Shown here piece by piece: positions 34,512-43,275 of a DNA stretch of 64,000 nt; position 1 is the stretch's first letter; every line of letters starts with the position of its first letter. Below the pieces are notes generated by a model that was given only the letters and a program-made list of their open reading frames with translations, did no database searches and had not been told where the DNA came from. Both the position numbers and the translations under genes were made by a program. Source of the stretch: Thermoplasmata archaeon (GTDB lineage: Archaea > Thermoplasmatota > Thermoplasmata > Lutacidiplasmatales > UBA184); assembly GCA_035532555.1 (NCBI GenBank), contig DATKQS010000009.1, positions 124,001 to 188,000 on the forward strand, in the 5' to 3' direction.

Positions 34512-35644
34512 CGTTCGATCCCGAAACCGCCACGTTCCTGATCGCCGGACCGGTCCGCATCCATCCGCGCGTGCTGCGCGCAATGTCGATGCCGTCCCTG
34601 AACCATCGGGGTGACTACTTCCACGGGGTGGTGGCCGAGATCCGCGAGCTGTTGCCCGTGCTCTTCGGTACGAAGGGTCACCAGGTCATCCTCACGGGCA
34701 GCGGGACCTCCGGTCTCGAGGCGGTCTACTCCAGCCTCGTCCCGAAGGAGGGGCGCACCCTCGTGCTCAGCAACGGGAACTTCGGGCAACGCACGGACGC
34801 GATCATGCGCCGCTACTCTTCGCAGGTGACGACGATCAGCGCTCCGTGGGGCCAGAACATCCCTCTCGAGGCGGCTCGGACCGAGCTCGAGAAGGGCGAT
34901 ATCCGCGCGGTCTGCGTCGTGCACAACGAGACGAGCGTCGGGCTCGCGAACGATATCGCTTCGCTCGCCCCCGCGGTACGCAAATCCGGCGCGCTGTTCC
35001 TGGTCGATGGGATCAGCGCGGTCGCCGGGATCCCTTGCGATATCGATGCCTGGGGCATCGACGCGCTCGTGGCGGGCCCCCAGAAGGGGCTCGCCGCTCC
35101 GGCGGGCCTCGCGATCGTCCATCTTTCCGATCGCGCGGTCCGGGAACTGCACCCCGGAACGTACTATCTCGACCTGAAGGCGCACCTTACGTCGCTCGAG
35201 AAGAACGACACCCCGTGGACGCCGGCCGTCCCTCTCTTTCTCGCGCTGCGGGAAGCCCTCGTGCTCCTGCGCGAGGAGACGCTCGAAGGGCGGCTCGCCC
35301 GGACCCGCCGGCTCGCGGAGGCCACCCGAGCGGCGACGAGCGCCCTTGGCTTGGAACTCTTCCCCGACCCGCGCTACGCGAGCGACACGGTCACCGCGAT
35401 CCGCAACCCCAGCGGAATGGAGGATGCTCAGGTCCGCAGGGCCCTCGAGCGCCAGTACAACGTCTTGGTGCAGGGAGGTCAGGGTGAGCTGACGGGCAAG
35501 ATCTTCCGGATCGGGCACATGGGGATCGCCGACTGGCCCGATCTCTTGGTCGTCTTCGCGGCCCTCGAGCGGATCCTCGGGAAGGCCGGGCGCCTGCCCC
35601 GACCGGGCGCCGCGTTGCAAGAGATCGTCCAGCGGATGCCCTGA
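34508..35644 (+). CDS. Class V aminotransferase, probable phosphoserine / serine-pyruvate type
   Basis: PLP enzyme of 378 residues. The PLP lysine is Lys193 in AGPQKGLAAPAG; other motifs are TGSGTSGLEAVYSSLV, the CVVHNETSVG block and FLVDGISAVAGIPCDID. The family includes serine-pyruvate, alanine-glyoxylate and archaeal phosphoserine aminotransferases. Overlap with serA argues for 3-phosphohydroxypyruvate to phosphoserine, i.e. serC function in a non-orthologous enzyme. No phosphoserine phosphatase is assigned in the window. Confidence 0.88.
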   Translation: MTFDPETATFLIAGPVRIHPRVLRAMSMPSLNHRGDYFHGVVAEIRELLPVLFGTKGHQVILTGSGTSGLEAVYSSLVPKEGRTLVLSNGNFGQRTDAIMRRYSSQVTTISAPWGQNIPLEAARTELEKGDIRAVCVVHNETSVGLANDIASLAPAVRKSGALFLVDGISAVAGIPCDIDAWGIDALVAGPQKGLAAPAGLAIVHLSDRAVRELHPGTYYLDLKAHLTSLEKNDTPWTPAVPLFLALREALVLLREETLEGRLARTRRLAEATRAATSALGLELFPDPRYASDTVTAIRNPSGMEDAQVRRALERQYNVLVQGGQGELTGKIFRIGHMGIADWPDLLVVFAALERILGKAGRLPRPGAALQEIVQRMP

Positions 35645-35696
35645 ACCGAACCGTGGGCCCGCCGCTGTTCACTCCTCCGATGGGAGTTCGCTCCGC

Positions 35697-36143
35697 TCAG
35701 ATGTCGACGATGACCCGCGCCCGGCCCCGTTCCAGGTCGATCACGAGGTCGTGGAGAGTGATCGCCTTCACCTCGATCCGGAGGTGGTGGCGTGTCGGGT
35801 CGTACTTCTCCCCGGAGACGCTCGCGAGGATCCCCGTCGGAGGCCGGCCGATCGGGCGTGCCTCGATCGAACGGACGAGGAAGCCCTCGACGGTCTGGAG
35901 CAACAGGAGCTGGTTGAGGTAGGCGACCGTAAGGGAGATCGGGTCGACGCCGGTGGCGCTGAGGGCGCGTTCCTCCCGAGCTTCCACGCGCCGTAGATCG
36001 GTCTGAAGGGCGAAGAGTCCGAGCCCGAGGGCCTCGAAGAGCTCGGCCGGCGACCCTCCGGTCGCCCAGATCCCCATGTCGGCCGTGGTGGGAAAACTTC
36101 CCCACCGGCGGCGCGGGCGAAGGCCGGAAGCACCCCGCGGCAC
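35697..36143 (-). CDS. Archease
   Basis: Helper of RtcB-type RNA ligase, promoting its guanylylation; about 148 residues. The N-terminal TTADMGIWATG matches the usual HTADxGI (first His replaced by Thr). The C-terminus EVKAITLHDLVIDLERGRAR then VIVDI is the conserved metal-binding end. GTG 36143 is used. The intron-bearing tRNA-Tyr in this window would need RtcB ligation. RtcB itself is not in the window. Confidence 0.85.
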   Translation of the reverse strand: MPRGASGLRPRRRWGSFPTTADMGIWATGGSPAELFEALGLGLFALQTDLRRVEAREERALSATGVDPISLTVAYLNQLLLLQTVEGFLVRSIEARPIGRPPTGILASVSGEKYDPTRHHLRIEVKAITLHDLVIDLERGRARVIVDI

Positions 36144-36199
36144 GAGAGTGCCCAGGAGGACGAGGCGTTTAAGGGGTCGGCGGTCTGCGAGAGGTTCTA

Positions 36200-36967
36200 A
36201 TGCGCGCCAGCATGGTCGTCCCGACCCTCAACGAGGCGGGTTCGATCACCACGGTGCTCCGCACCTTCCGGGGGGCCGCGGAACAGGCGAATCGCACGAT
36301 CTTCCGGGACGATCCGATCGACTGGGAGGTCCTCGTGGTCGACGGGGCCTCGACCGACGGGACGGGAGCTGCGGCCGAAGCCGAGGGTGCCCGCGTGATC
36401 GTGGAACGTCGCAAGGGGTACGGACGGGCGTATCGGACGGGCTTTGCCGAGGCGAGCGGAGAGATCGTCGCGACATCCGACGGCGATGGCACGTACCCGG
36501 TCGAGGAGATCCCCGCCCTCGTCCGACGCCTGATCGATGAGCGGCTCGATTTCCTCACGGGCGATCGCCTCGCGTATGTCACGCGCGAGGCGATGACAAC
36601 CGAGCACCGGATCGGGAACTGGGTGCTCAACTTCTCCTTCGAGATCGCCTACCATCGGTACCTGACGGGGCCGACCGGCACTCCGATCCACGACAGCCAG
36701 AGCGGACTGTGGGTCTTCCGTCGTTCGATCCTCGACCGGGTCGTTCTCACCCAGGATGGGATGGCGATGAGCGAGGAGCTCAAGATCGAGGCGCTCATCC
36801 GCGGGTTCCACGTTCTCGAGGTTCCGATTCGGTACGGGGAGCGGGTCGGCCATCCCAAGCTCTCGAGCTGGCGCGACGGGGTGCGGAACGGCTGGTTCCT
36901 GCTGCGCAAGCGCTTCTACCTCGATCGCGAAGAGCGGACCGCGGCGCGCCGCACGGCGGCGCGCTGA
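36200..36967 (+). CDS. Family 2 glycosyltransferase, dolichyl-phosphate-sugar synthase-like
   Basis: 255 residues. Starts MVVPTLNEAGSI, has the nucleotide-binding VLVVDGASTDGT and DxD-like TSDGDGTYP, then a GPTGTPIHDSQSGLWVFRR segment as in archaeal DPM1/AglD-type enzymes. It has no membrane helices, so it is a soluble or peripheral enzyme charging dolichyl phosphate or a related carrier. Probable role: N-glycosylation of surface proteins. Confidence 0.85.
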   Translation: MRASMVVPTLNEAGSITTVLRTFRGAAEQANRTIFRDDPIDWEVLVVDGASTDGTGAAAEAEGARVIVERRKGYGRAYRTGFAEASGEIVATSDGDGTYPVEEIPALVRRLIDERLDFLTGDRLAYVTREAMTTEHRIGNWVLNFSFEIAYHRYLTGPTGTPIHDSQSGLWVFRRSILDRVVLTQDGMAMSEELKIEALIRGFHVLEVPIRYGERVGHPKLSSWRDGVRNGWFLLRKRFYLDREERTAARRTAAR

Positions 36968-36971
36968 TCCG

Positions 36972-37124
36972 TTACTGGGTCTTCCCCGAACGCTCGCGGG
37001 ACTTGACGCGCAGGCCCTTGTAGCCGCACTTGCGGCACTGGACGGCCTTCGGAGGGTTCCGTGCCGAGCAGCTCATGCAGATCTTCTTGTTGAGCAGTCG
37101 CTCGACCGCCTCGGGGAACGGCAT
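36972..37124 (-). CDS. rpl40e: Ribosomal protein eL40
   Basis: 50-residue zinc-ribbon protein of the large subunit. Motif [19 protein letters not shown] supplies CxxC and CxxC, followed by a basic tail [19 protein letters not shown] 37124 lies 27 bp downstream of TATAAAG (37151-37157) on this strand, the leaderless arrangement. Longer frames upstream are shadows. Confidence 0.95.
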   Translation of the reverse strand: MPFPEAVERLLNKKICMSCSARNPPKAVQCRKCGYKGLRVKSRERSGKTQ

Positions 37125-37150
37125 AGGTGCGCGGCGGGACCGTGGACCCG

Positions 37151-37157
37151 TATAAAG
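37151..37157. promoter_or_regulatory. TATA box of rpl40e
   Basis: TATAAAG on the plus strand reads CTTTATA on the minus strand, 27 bp ahead of the eL40 ATG. It may also fire toward the AMMECR1 gene, whose start is over 100 bp away. Confidence 0.55.
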
Positions 37158-37273
37158 CGTGTCCCAACCGCAGGGCCTCGGGAACCGCCTCTTCCCGGTT
37201 CGCCTCGGCGTCGTCGACCACAAGCACCTCGGGTCCCGGGAACCGCTATCGCGGGACCGAGCCTCTCGGGAGC

Positions 37274-37894
37274 ATGGTCGCTCTGAGCACGGGGCGGTGG
37301 GCCGTGCGTGAGGCGCGCGCGGCGATCGCGGGCTCCCTCGGTCTCCCCGCCCGTCCCATGGGCACACCCCCTCCCGATGCCGAGGAGTCCCGAGGCGTGT
37401 TCGTGACCCTGGTCGACCACCCCTCGGGGAGGTTGAGAGGATGCATAGGATACCCCCTGCCCGTCCTGCCGCTCGAACAGGCGATCCGCGGCGCCGCCGT
37501 GGCCAGCGCGCACGAGGATCCCCGATTCCCATCCCTCCTCCCGGAGGAGTTCGACCGGATCGTGGTCGAGGTGTCGATCCTCACGCCGCCCCAGCCGATC
37601 GCCGCTTCCGACCCCGAGGGCCGGCTCGCTTCGGTCGAGGTCGGGCGGGATGGGCTGATCGTACGCGCTCGGGGCGCGAGCGGGCTGTTGCTCCCGCAGG
37701 TCGCTGTCGATCAGGGCTGGGACGCTTCCGAGTTCCTGGATGCGACGTGCGAGAAAGCCGGGCTGCCCTTCGCCGCGTGGCGACAGGCCTCGACCGTCGT
37801 CGAGCGGTTCCGGGCCGAGGTCTTTGCGGAGGTCGAGCCGAACGGGCCGGTGGCCCCGCGGAGGGGCGCTCCTTCCGGGAGATCCGCGCCGTAA
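37274..37894 (+). CDS. AMMECR1 domain protein
   Basis: 206 residues. The conserved block is [20 protein letters not shown] (LRGCIG is the family hallmark), followed by [20 protein letters not shown] and [12 protein letters not shown]. Function is unresolved; human AMMECR1 is linked to disease, and archaeal homologues are often near Memo-like genes or radical SAM enzymes. ATG 37274 begins at the domain edge. Its last 314 bp overlap the antisense end of ileS. Confidence 0.85.
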   Translation: MVALSTGRWAVREARAAIAGSLGLPARPMGTPPPDAEESRGVFVTLVDHPSGRLRGCIGYPLPVLPLEQAIRGAAVASAHEDPRFPSLLPEEFDRIVVEVSILTPPQPIAASDPEGRLASVEVGRDGLIVRARGASGLLLPQVAVDQGWDASEFLDATCEKAGLPFAAWRQASTVVERFRAEVFAEVEPNGPVAPRRGAPSGRSAP

Positions 37895-40832
37895 AGCGGG
37901 ATCCTTCGACCTCCCAGCTCCGTACCTCGGGTCCGTCCGGGAGCAACGCATCGACGAGATCGAGAGGTTCGGCGAGGAGTTCCCGCGCCACGGTCTCTCG
38001 ATGCCGCGCGAGGGCGCGGTGGATATAGTCGGTCGCCCCGATGCGGATCGCCACCAGTTCGGTGAACTTCAGCTGCATCTCCTTGCGCGTCTGCTGGAGC
38101 CGGCGGAGCACCTCCCGGACCAGCCCCTCCTCGAGCAGCTCCGGGGTTGGCCGTCGGGAGAGCGCCGCTTGGGTGGCCCCCTCCTCTCGCCGAAGCACCC
38201 AATCCGCTTCTGGGTAGTCCTTCGGATCCGCCTGGGGCGCGAACGTCACGCGGCGAACGTTGAGCTCGGCGGCGAGGATCTCGTCCCGCTCGCGCCTCCA
38301 CGGCTCGGTGTCCGCGGGACCGCGTGAGAAGAAGACGAGTTCGGCGAGCGGTATCCGCGACTTGACCTGGGCCCGCTGGCGGAGCTCGCGTCCGATCTCG
38401 ACCAGCTCGCGGATCCTCTGCATGCCTCGCTCGAGATGTTCGTCGCGTTTGCCGGCCCCTTCGGGCCACGCCCCGAGGTGGACCGAGGACGAGGATTCCG
38501 TGAACGGCGCGTCCGAAAGCTCCTGGTGGATCCATTCGGCAGTGAACGGAGCGAACGGGGCCAACAGGCGAGCGGTCACGGAGAGCGTGTAGGAGAGGGT
38601 CGCGTGCGCCTCCCGACGCGCCGGATCGTTCGCCTCGGCCCAGAATCGGGGCCGAGAGCGTCGGAGGTACCAGGTCGACAGATCATCCACGAACGAGCGG
38701 ATCGCCTGGGCGGCGGGCCGGGGATCGAACGACTCGAGCGCGTCGGTCGTAATCTTGCGCGTTGCTTCCAGGCGGGAGAGCAGCCACCGATCGAGCGCGT
38801 TCTCCGGTCGGGGCCGCTCCCATACGGTCGCAAGACCGTCCGCCTCGGAGTTCTGCCGATAGAACGCGACGACGTTCGTCAGCGTCCCGAGCGTCCGGGC
38901 CCCGGCCTGTCGGATGGTGTCTTCCGCGATGCGCATCCCCTCGGTGAAGTCGACAACGAGAACCGACCACCGGACCATGTCCCCGCCGAACCGCTCGAGA
39001 AGCGCGAGCGGCTCGAGCACGTTGCCCTTGGACTTCGACATCTTCTTGCCGGTGGTGTCGAGGCCGTGACCGGTCACGAGGGCCGCACGGTAGGCGGGGC
39101 GATCGAACAGCCCGACCGACAGCACCAGGAGCGTGTAGAACCAGCCGCGGGTCTGGTCGATCGCCTCGGAGACGTAGTCGAGGGGCGCCGCGGGCTCGAA
39201 CGGCCCCGGCTCGAAGGGATAGTGGAACTGAGCGAACGGTGCCGCTCCGCTATCGTACCACACGTCGATCGTGTACGGTTCCCGCACGCTCTTCTCGCCG
39301 CATGCGGGGCAGGCGAAGGCGATCCGGTCGACCGTTACTCGGTGGGGGTCGAACTCCGGTGGGAGCCCTTCTCCCGAGCGTTCCTCGAGCTCGGCAAAGC
39401 TTCCGATGCAGGTGGGGTGGCCATTCGAGCACATCCAGATCGGCAGCGGGGTCCCCCAGTACCGGCTGCGGGAAAGTGCCCAGTCCTTCGCCTCGGTCAG
39501 GAAGTTGCCGAAGCGACCCGCGCGCAGGTGCGCGGGGATCCAGGCGACTCCGGAATTGTGCCGGACGAGCGCCTCCGAGAAGCGCGACGTGCGGACGAAC
39601 CAGGAATCGATCGCGCGGTACAGGAGTGGAGTTTCGCATCTCCAACAGAACGGGTAGGTGTGGCGCACCGACTCGTTTCTCTCGAGGAGTCCACGATCTG
39701 CGAGGTCTTGGATCAGGATCGGATCGGCGGTCTTGAACCACTTTCCCTGGACGAGGGGGACGAGGGAAGTGAAGACGCCGCGCCCATCCAGTGGATCGAA
39801 CCCACCGACGCCCTCCCGGGCGCCGATCCGCTGATCCTCCGGCCCGAAGTTCGGGGAGCAGTGAACGAGCCCCGTTCCTTCATCGGTCGCGACCATGTCG
39901 TCCAGGACCACGCGAAACCGCCCCGGTCCCGGTGGCACGAACGGGAACGGTGGGCGATACTCCCGGCCGGCCAGTTCGCGGCCGGTCAGTCGCGTCACGA
40001 TATCGGCTCCCGCAGGAAAGTACCGGGGAAGCGCGGCTTCGGCGAGGATCCCTTCGGTACCATCGCTAAGGCGAACGACGACGTAGGTAAGGTCCGCACG
40101 CGCGGTGACGAGAAGGTTCGAGACCAGCGTCCACGGGGTTGTCGTCCAGACGAGGAGGGAGCGCGGAGGACCGATCTCTCCGAGCAGCGGGAAGCGGACG
40201 GTAATGGACGGATCGGTCGCCTCCTTGTAGCCCTGGGCGACCTCGTGCGAGGAGAGCGTCGTCTCGCATCGCGGGCAGTACGGGAGCACGTAGTGACCCT
40301 TCTCGAGGAGACCGCGATCGAAGAGAACCTTGAGCGACCACCAGACGCTCTCGATGTACGAGGGTTGCATCGTGGTGTAAGGATGGGTATAATCGAGCCA
40401 GTAGCCGAGGCGCTCGCTCATCTCCTCCCAGATCGCCGCGACCGAGAGCGTGGTCGCGCGGCACTCGTCGCAGAACCGGGCCACTCCGAAGGCCTCGATC
40501 TCCTTCCGGGACTTCAGGCCGTGACGCTTCTCGACCTCGATCTCGACCGGAAGACCGTGGCAGTCCCAGCCGGCCATCTCGCTGATGATCCGGTAGCCGC
40601 GCATGCGGCGATACCGGAGCTGAAGGTCCTTGGTGGCCCGGGGGAGGATGTGCCCGATGTGGGGTCGCCCGTTCGCAGAGGGAGGGCCCTCGGTGAATCG
40701 GAACGTCGGGGCTCCCGGGCGGTCGGCGAGCGCGCGTTCGATCACGCCCGCCCGCTTCCAGTACTCCGATACCCGGGTCTGGATCGCCGTGGGAGAGGGG
40801 CTCCCGCTCCCTCCCTCGTCTTCCGCGGGCAT
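37581..40832 (-). CDS. ileS: Isoleucyl-tRNA synthetase
   Basis: Charges tRNA-Ile, 1083 codons from ATG 40832. HIGH motif is ANGRPHIGHIL and the KMSKS loop is GKKMSKSKGN. The editing domain has LLVWTTTPWTLVSNL and DEGTGLVHCSPNFGPED. Zn sites: CPRCETTLSSHEV, CWRCETPLLYRA and a CPACGEKSVREPYTIDVWYDSG insertion. The normal C-terminus falls near SRFTARIS; no stop occurs there and the frame runs ~105 codons more as an Arg/Pro-rich tail antisense to AMMECR1. The tail is either a real extension or reflects a lost stop or sequence error. Confidence 0.93.
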   Translation of the reverse strand: MPAEDEGGSGSPSPTAIQTRVSEYWKRAGVIERALADRPGAPTFRFTEGPPSANGRPHIGHILPRATKDLQLRYRRMRGYRIISEMAGWDCHGLPVEIEVEKRHGLKSRKEIEAFGVARFCDECRATTLSVAAIWEEMSERLGYWLDYTHPYTTMQPSYIESVWWSLKVLFDRGLLEKGHYVLPYCPRCETTLSSHEVAQGYKEATDPSITVRFPLLGEIGPPRSLLVWTTTPWTLVSNLLVTARADLTYVVVRLSDGTEGILAEAALPRYFPAGADIVTRLTGRELAGREYRPPFPFVPPGPGRFRVVLDDMVATDEGTGLVHCSPNFGPEDQRIGAREGVGGFDPLDGRGVFTSLVPLVQGKWFKTADPILIQDLADRGLLERNESVRHTYPFCWRCETPLLYRAIDSWFVRTSRFSEALVRHNSGVAWIPAHLRAGRFGNFLTEAKDWALSRSRYWGTPLPIWMCSNGHPTCIGSFAELEERSGEGLPPEFDPHRVTVDRIAFACPACGEKSVREPYTIDVWYDSGAAPFAQFHYPFEPGPFEPAAPLDYVSEAIDQTRGWFYTLLVLSVGLFDRPAYRAALVTGHGLDTTGKKMSKSKGNVLEPLALLERFGGDMVRWSVLVVDFTEGMRIAEDTIRQAGARTLGTLTNVVAFYRQNSEADGLATVWERPRPENALDRWLLSRLEATRKITTDALESFDPRPAAQAIRSFVDDLSTWYLRRSRPRFWAEANDPARREAHATLSYTLSVTARLLAPFAPFTAEWIHQELSDAPFTESSSSVHLGAWPEGAGKRDEHLERGMQRIRELVEIGRELRQRAQVKSRIPLAELVFFSRGPADTEPWRRERDEILAAELNVRRVTFAPQADPKDYPEADWVLRREEGATQAALSRRPTPELLEEGLVREVLRRLQQTRKEMQLKFTELVAIRIGATDYIHRALARHRETVARELLAEPLDLVDALLPDGPEVRSWEVEGSRFTARISRKERPSAGPPARSARPPQRPRPGTARRRSRPVATRRRAARLSRTSHPGTRKRPSPDRQRPAGATARSRPERVRSAHPARPRPKRAGPRGRKRRSAGAA

Positions 40833-40879
40833 GCGTCGTGCGACGGGACAGGGGGAGATAAAAGCGGCCCGCCGGCGGC

Positions 40880-41707
40880 TCAGCGCGACATTCCCGGTGG
40901 GTGCGGGGACCGGGATTCCGGCCCGAGATGGCTCGATGGGTGACAGGAGTCGATCGTTCCGTCGTACCGTACGACGTGGCAGTTGCGCCCGACTACGATC
41001 CGGTCGGCCCGGAGGTACTGGACCGTGACGCCTTCGATGTGGACCGTCTCCGCCTCGATCCGGTCGATGTCCAGGGTCGGGCTCTCGAGGATCGAGCGCA
41101 GGATCGGCGGCCGGACGGGCAGCGTGAATCGCACGTCGCCGCCCTCGACCGTGCCGATGTGGCTCACTCCCCGGATGGTCGCCTGCACCCGGGGGGCTCG
41201 GAGGGTACCTCGGATCTCGAACCGCCCGTCCGCTTGGAAGAATCCAGCGCTGGCGGAGCCCACGACCGCGAGTTGGCCCCGGATCTGGAGGAGGCGGGTG
41301 ACTCGGAGCGCGCCTCCGATGTGTACGGTGCCATCGAACCCCGCGTCCGTGGCGTCGACATCGGTGAACGTACGGCACTGCCCGCGGACCTCGAGCGTTC
41401 CGCGCGTCGTCACGATTCCGACCACTTCGAGCTCTCCGCGAGCCAGCACCCGGTCGGCGCTGAGGGCTCCGACGATGGTCACGAACCCGCGGAGGTCCGC
41501 TTGGCCGACGTCCACGTTGCCGAGGACCTTGGCCGTTCCGTCGATCGCCCAGGTCTCGGCGTGGATCGACTCCCGTCGAACGGTCCCTCGGTCGATGACC
41601 TGGCCGGTGCGCGGTGGGAGAGGTGCGGCTGCTGGCTTCGGAGGCGCAGGCGGCGCTCCGGGGACCGCAGACGGCGAGGCCGGTACCGGAGAGGGCGATA
41701 CGGACAT
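40880..41707 (-). CDS. Bactofilin-like polymer-forming protein
   Basis: 275 residues from ATG 41707 with GGAGGAG upstream. A Pro/Ala-rich N-terminus (~40 residues) precedes a right-handed beta-helix-like region with short repeating strands: KVLGNVDVGQADLRGFVTIV, ARGELEVVGIVTTRGTLEVRG, TVHIGGALRVTRLLQIRGQL, GRFEIRGTLRAP. This pattern (G-x-h-x-h-x-G) is that of bactofilins and archaeal polymer-forming proteins. A second beta part after residue 200 has DIDRIEAETVHIEGV. It may form cytoskeletal or scaffold filaments. Confidence 0.72.
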   Translation of the reverse strand: MSVSPSPVPASPSAVPGAPPAPPKPAAAPLPPRTGQVIDRGTVRRESIHAETWAIDGTAKVLGNVDVGQADLRGFVTIVGALSADRVLARGELEVVGIVTTRGTLEVRGQCRTFTDVDATDAGFDGTVHIGGALRVTRLLQIRGQLAVVGSASAGFFQADGRFEIRGTLRAPRVQATIRGVSHIGTVEGGDVRFTLPVRPPILRSILESPTLDIDRIEAETVHIEGVTVQYLRADRIVVGRNCHVVRYDGTIDSCHPSSHLGPESRSPHPPGMSR

Positions 41708-41721
41708 GGAACTCCTCCGGA

Positions 41722-42159
41722 CTAGCGTCCGCGTCCTTTGGCCGGAATGCGCAGGCGGCGGTGCTGGGCCATGATGCACAGGTTCTCGTACACGGTCGCG
41801 CCGCTCGTCCGGGCCTTTGCGGCCGCCTCGTGATGCTCGACGCCGCTCTGCATCCAGATCGTCGGGGCCTTTCGGGCGATGGCCTCGTCGACGATCGGGG
41901 GCACATCCTCGCTCTTTCGGAAGATGTCGACGATGTCGAGATGGATGTCCATCGGTACCGCGGTCAGGGAGGCGTAGGACTTCTCTCCCAGCACCTCGGG
42001 AACGGTCGGGTTCACGGGGATCACCCAGTACCCTTGGGACTGGAGGTATCGGGCGACCTCATTGGAGTCTCGCTCGGGTTTGTCGGAGAGTCCGACGATC
42101 GCGATCCGGTGTGCTTTCGTTAGGATCTCGCGCATGTGCGCATCGTCGGATGCCGCCAT
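41722..42159 (-). CDS. CoA-binding domain protein (COG1832)
   Basis: 145 residues with a Rossmann fold: IAIVGLSDKPERDSNEVARY, then YWVIPVNPTVPEVLGEKSY, DIVDIFRKSEDVPPIVDEAI and IWMQSGVEHHEAAAKARTSG, ending with ENLCIMAQHRRL. It matches the YccU/CoA-binding family related to the succinyl-CoA synthetase alpha N-domain. No catalytic partner is visible. Its start overlaps the CPBP protease gene by 40 bp. Confidence 0.88.
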   Translation of the reverse strand: MAASDDAHMREILTKAHRIAIVGLSDKPERDSNEVARYLQSQGYWVIPVNPTVPEVLGEKSYASLTAVPMDIHLDIVDIFRKSEDVPPIVDEAIARKAPTIWMQSGVEHHEAAAKARTSGATVYENLCIMAQHRRLRIPAKGRGR

Positions 42160-43181
42160 TCCTCCGGCGGGAGGCGGGAGCGGTTCAAGATGCTAACGGA
42201 GGGGGTCCGAAGGACCCGACACGGCCCTTCCCGCCGGTCGAGCGGCCCCGACAAGCGCCCCGAGCTCCAGGACGGCGGCTCCCCTCCCACTCCGTACGGC
42301 AGTTCTGAGTGCGAGGTCGAGTCGGAGGGCCACCAGCCGGCCGGCGGATCGAAGACCCGGTAGGTCATGCTCAGATACGTCGCGAGAGCGATCGCGAGCC
42401 CGATCAGTACCAGTCCGTAATGGAGCACCAAGCCATCGGTTGTCGACACGAGCGTAAGGTACGCTGCGGCGTCGGTCGCCCCGTGTAGGAGGGCGATCAC
42501 GACGATGTTTCCACCGGAATGGCGCATCGCCGCGGCGAACGCGAAGCCCGTCAGGAAGAGCGTTGGGAAGATCAGCGGGGCTGCGGCTCCGTAGGTGGTC
42601 CCGTAGTAGAGGTGGACGGCGGCGAATAGTAGGCTCGTCCAGATCGCGGGCCCGATCCATCCACGCGTCCGGCCGAGCCAGAAGCCAAATATCCACCCAC
42701 GAAAGATCGTCTCCTCGAACGCCCCGATGACGAAGGAGAACCCGACGAAGAACCAGGGGTTGCCCTGGGCGAGCTCGAGCGCGGGGTTCGGACGGTCGAG
42801 CAACGCGAGCGCGGATGGGTCCAGTATCGTGTAGGCGATCGTGAGGATCGCGGTCACCACCAGCGCCACGGCGGCCATCGACCCGTACCAGCGGAATCCC
42901 TCCCAGACCGCCGAATGGATCCGGTCGGTCGCATGGCGCAGGGGTCCCGTGCCCACCAGGACCAGGAAGGCGACGATCGGAATCCCATAGACTACGGAGA
43001 GGTCGCCCGGCAGGTTGTCGTAGATCGCTTGCAAGGCAGGAACTAGCTGCGGGACGAAATACTGGCTCGCGATGGCAACGACGGTGATCGCGACCGCCAC
43101 GGCGTAGCGAGCGACCTCCCGTGACACGCCGCCCGGGGGGGAGACCGATAGCGCGGACGTCGCGAGTTCCGCCCGATCCAC
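42120..43181 (-). CDS. CPBP-family intramembrane metalloprotease
   Basis: 353 residues, about eight membrane helices. The three active-site motifs are FEETIFRGWIFGF (EExxxR), FAAVHLYYG (FxxxH) and ALLHGATDAA (HxxxN/D-like). The family includes Rce1-type prenyl proteases and self-immunity proteins. The last ~70 residues are soluble and overlap the CoA-binding gene start. A TATA-like ACATATC lies at 43204, about 25 bp upstream of the start. Confidence 0.83.
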   Translation of the reverse strand: MDRAELATSALSVSPPGGVSREVARYAVAVAITVVAIASQYFVPQLVPALQAIYDNLPGDLSVVYGIPIVAFLVLVGTGPLRHATDRIHSAVWEGFRWYGSMAAVALVVTAILTIAYTILDPSALALLDRPNPALELAQGNPWFFVGFSFVIGAFEETIFRGWIFGFWLGRTRGWIGPAIWTSLLFAAVHLYYGTTYGAAAPLIFPTLFLTGFAFAAAMRHSGGNIVVIALLHGATDAAAYLTLVSTTDGLVLHYGLVLIGLAIALATYLSMTYRVFDPPAGWWPSDSTSHSELPYGVGGEPPSWSSGRLSGPLDRREGPCRVLRTPSVSILNRSRLPPEEWRHPTMRTCARS

Positions 43182-43275
43182 GTACGCGCCATCGGGGCAC
43201 GCTACATATCCGTTCGGCGGACCCGCGGTTCCGGGTTAAGTCCCGCGGTGGTTGCTAGAGGAGGGTCGCACGACC

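Noticed and set aside
36916-37227. Minus-strand frame with [21 protein letters not shown] between rpl40e and AMMECR1
   Set aside because: Looks protein-like for ~30 residues and recalls a receiver-domain strand, but runs through rpl40e in another frame and has no supporting start or partner.
38436-40943. 835-codon plus-strand frame
   Set aside because: Antisense of isoleucyl-tRNA synthetase; composition typical of GC-rich shadow frames.
40833-41906. N-terminal extension of the ileS frame
   Set aside because: Overlaps the bactofilin-like gene on the same strand in another frame and lacks synthetase similarity.
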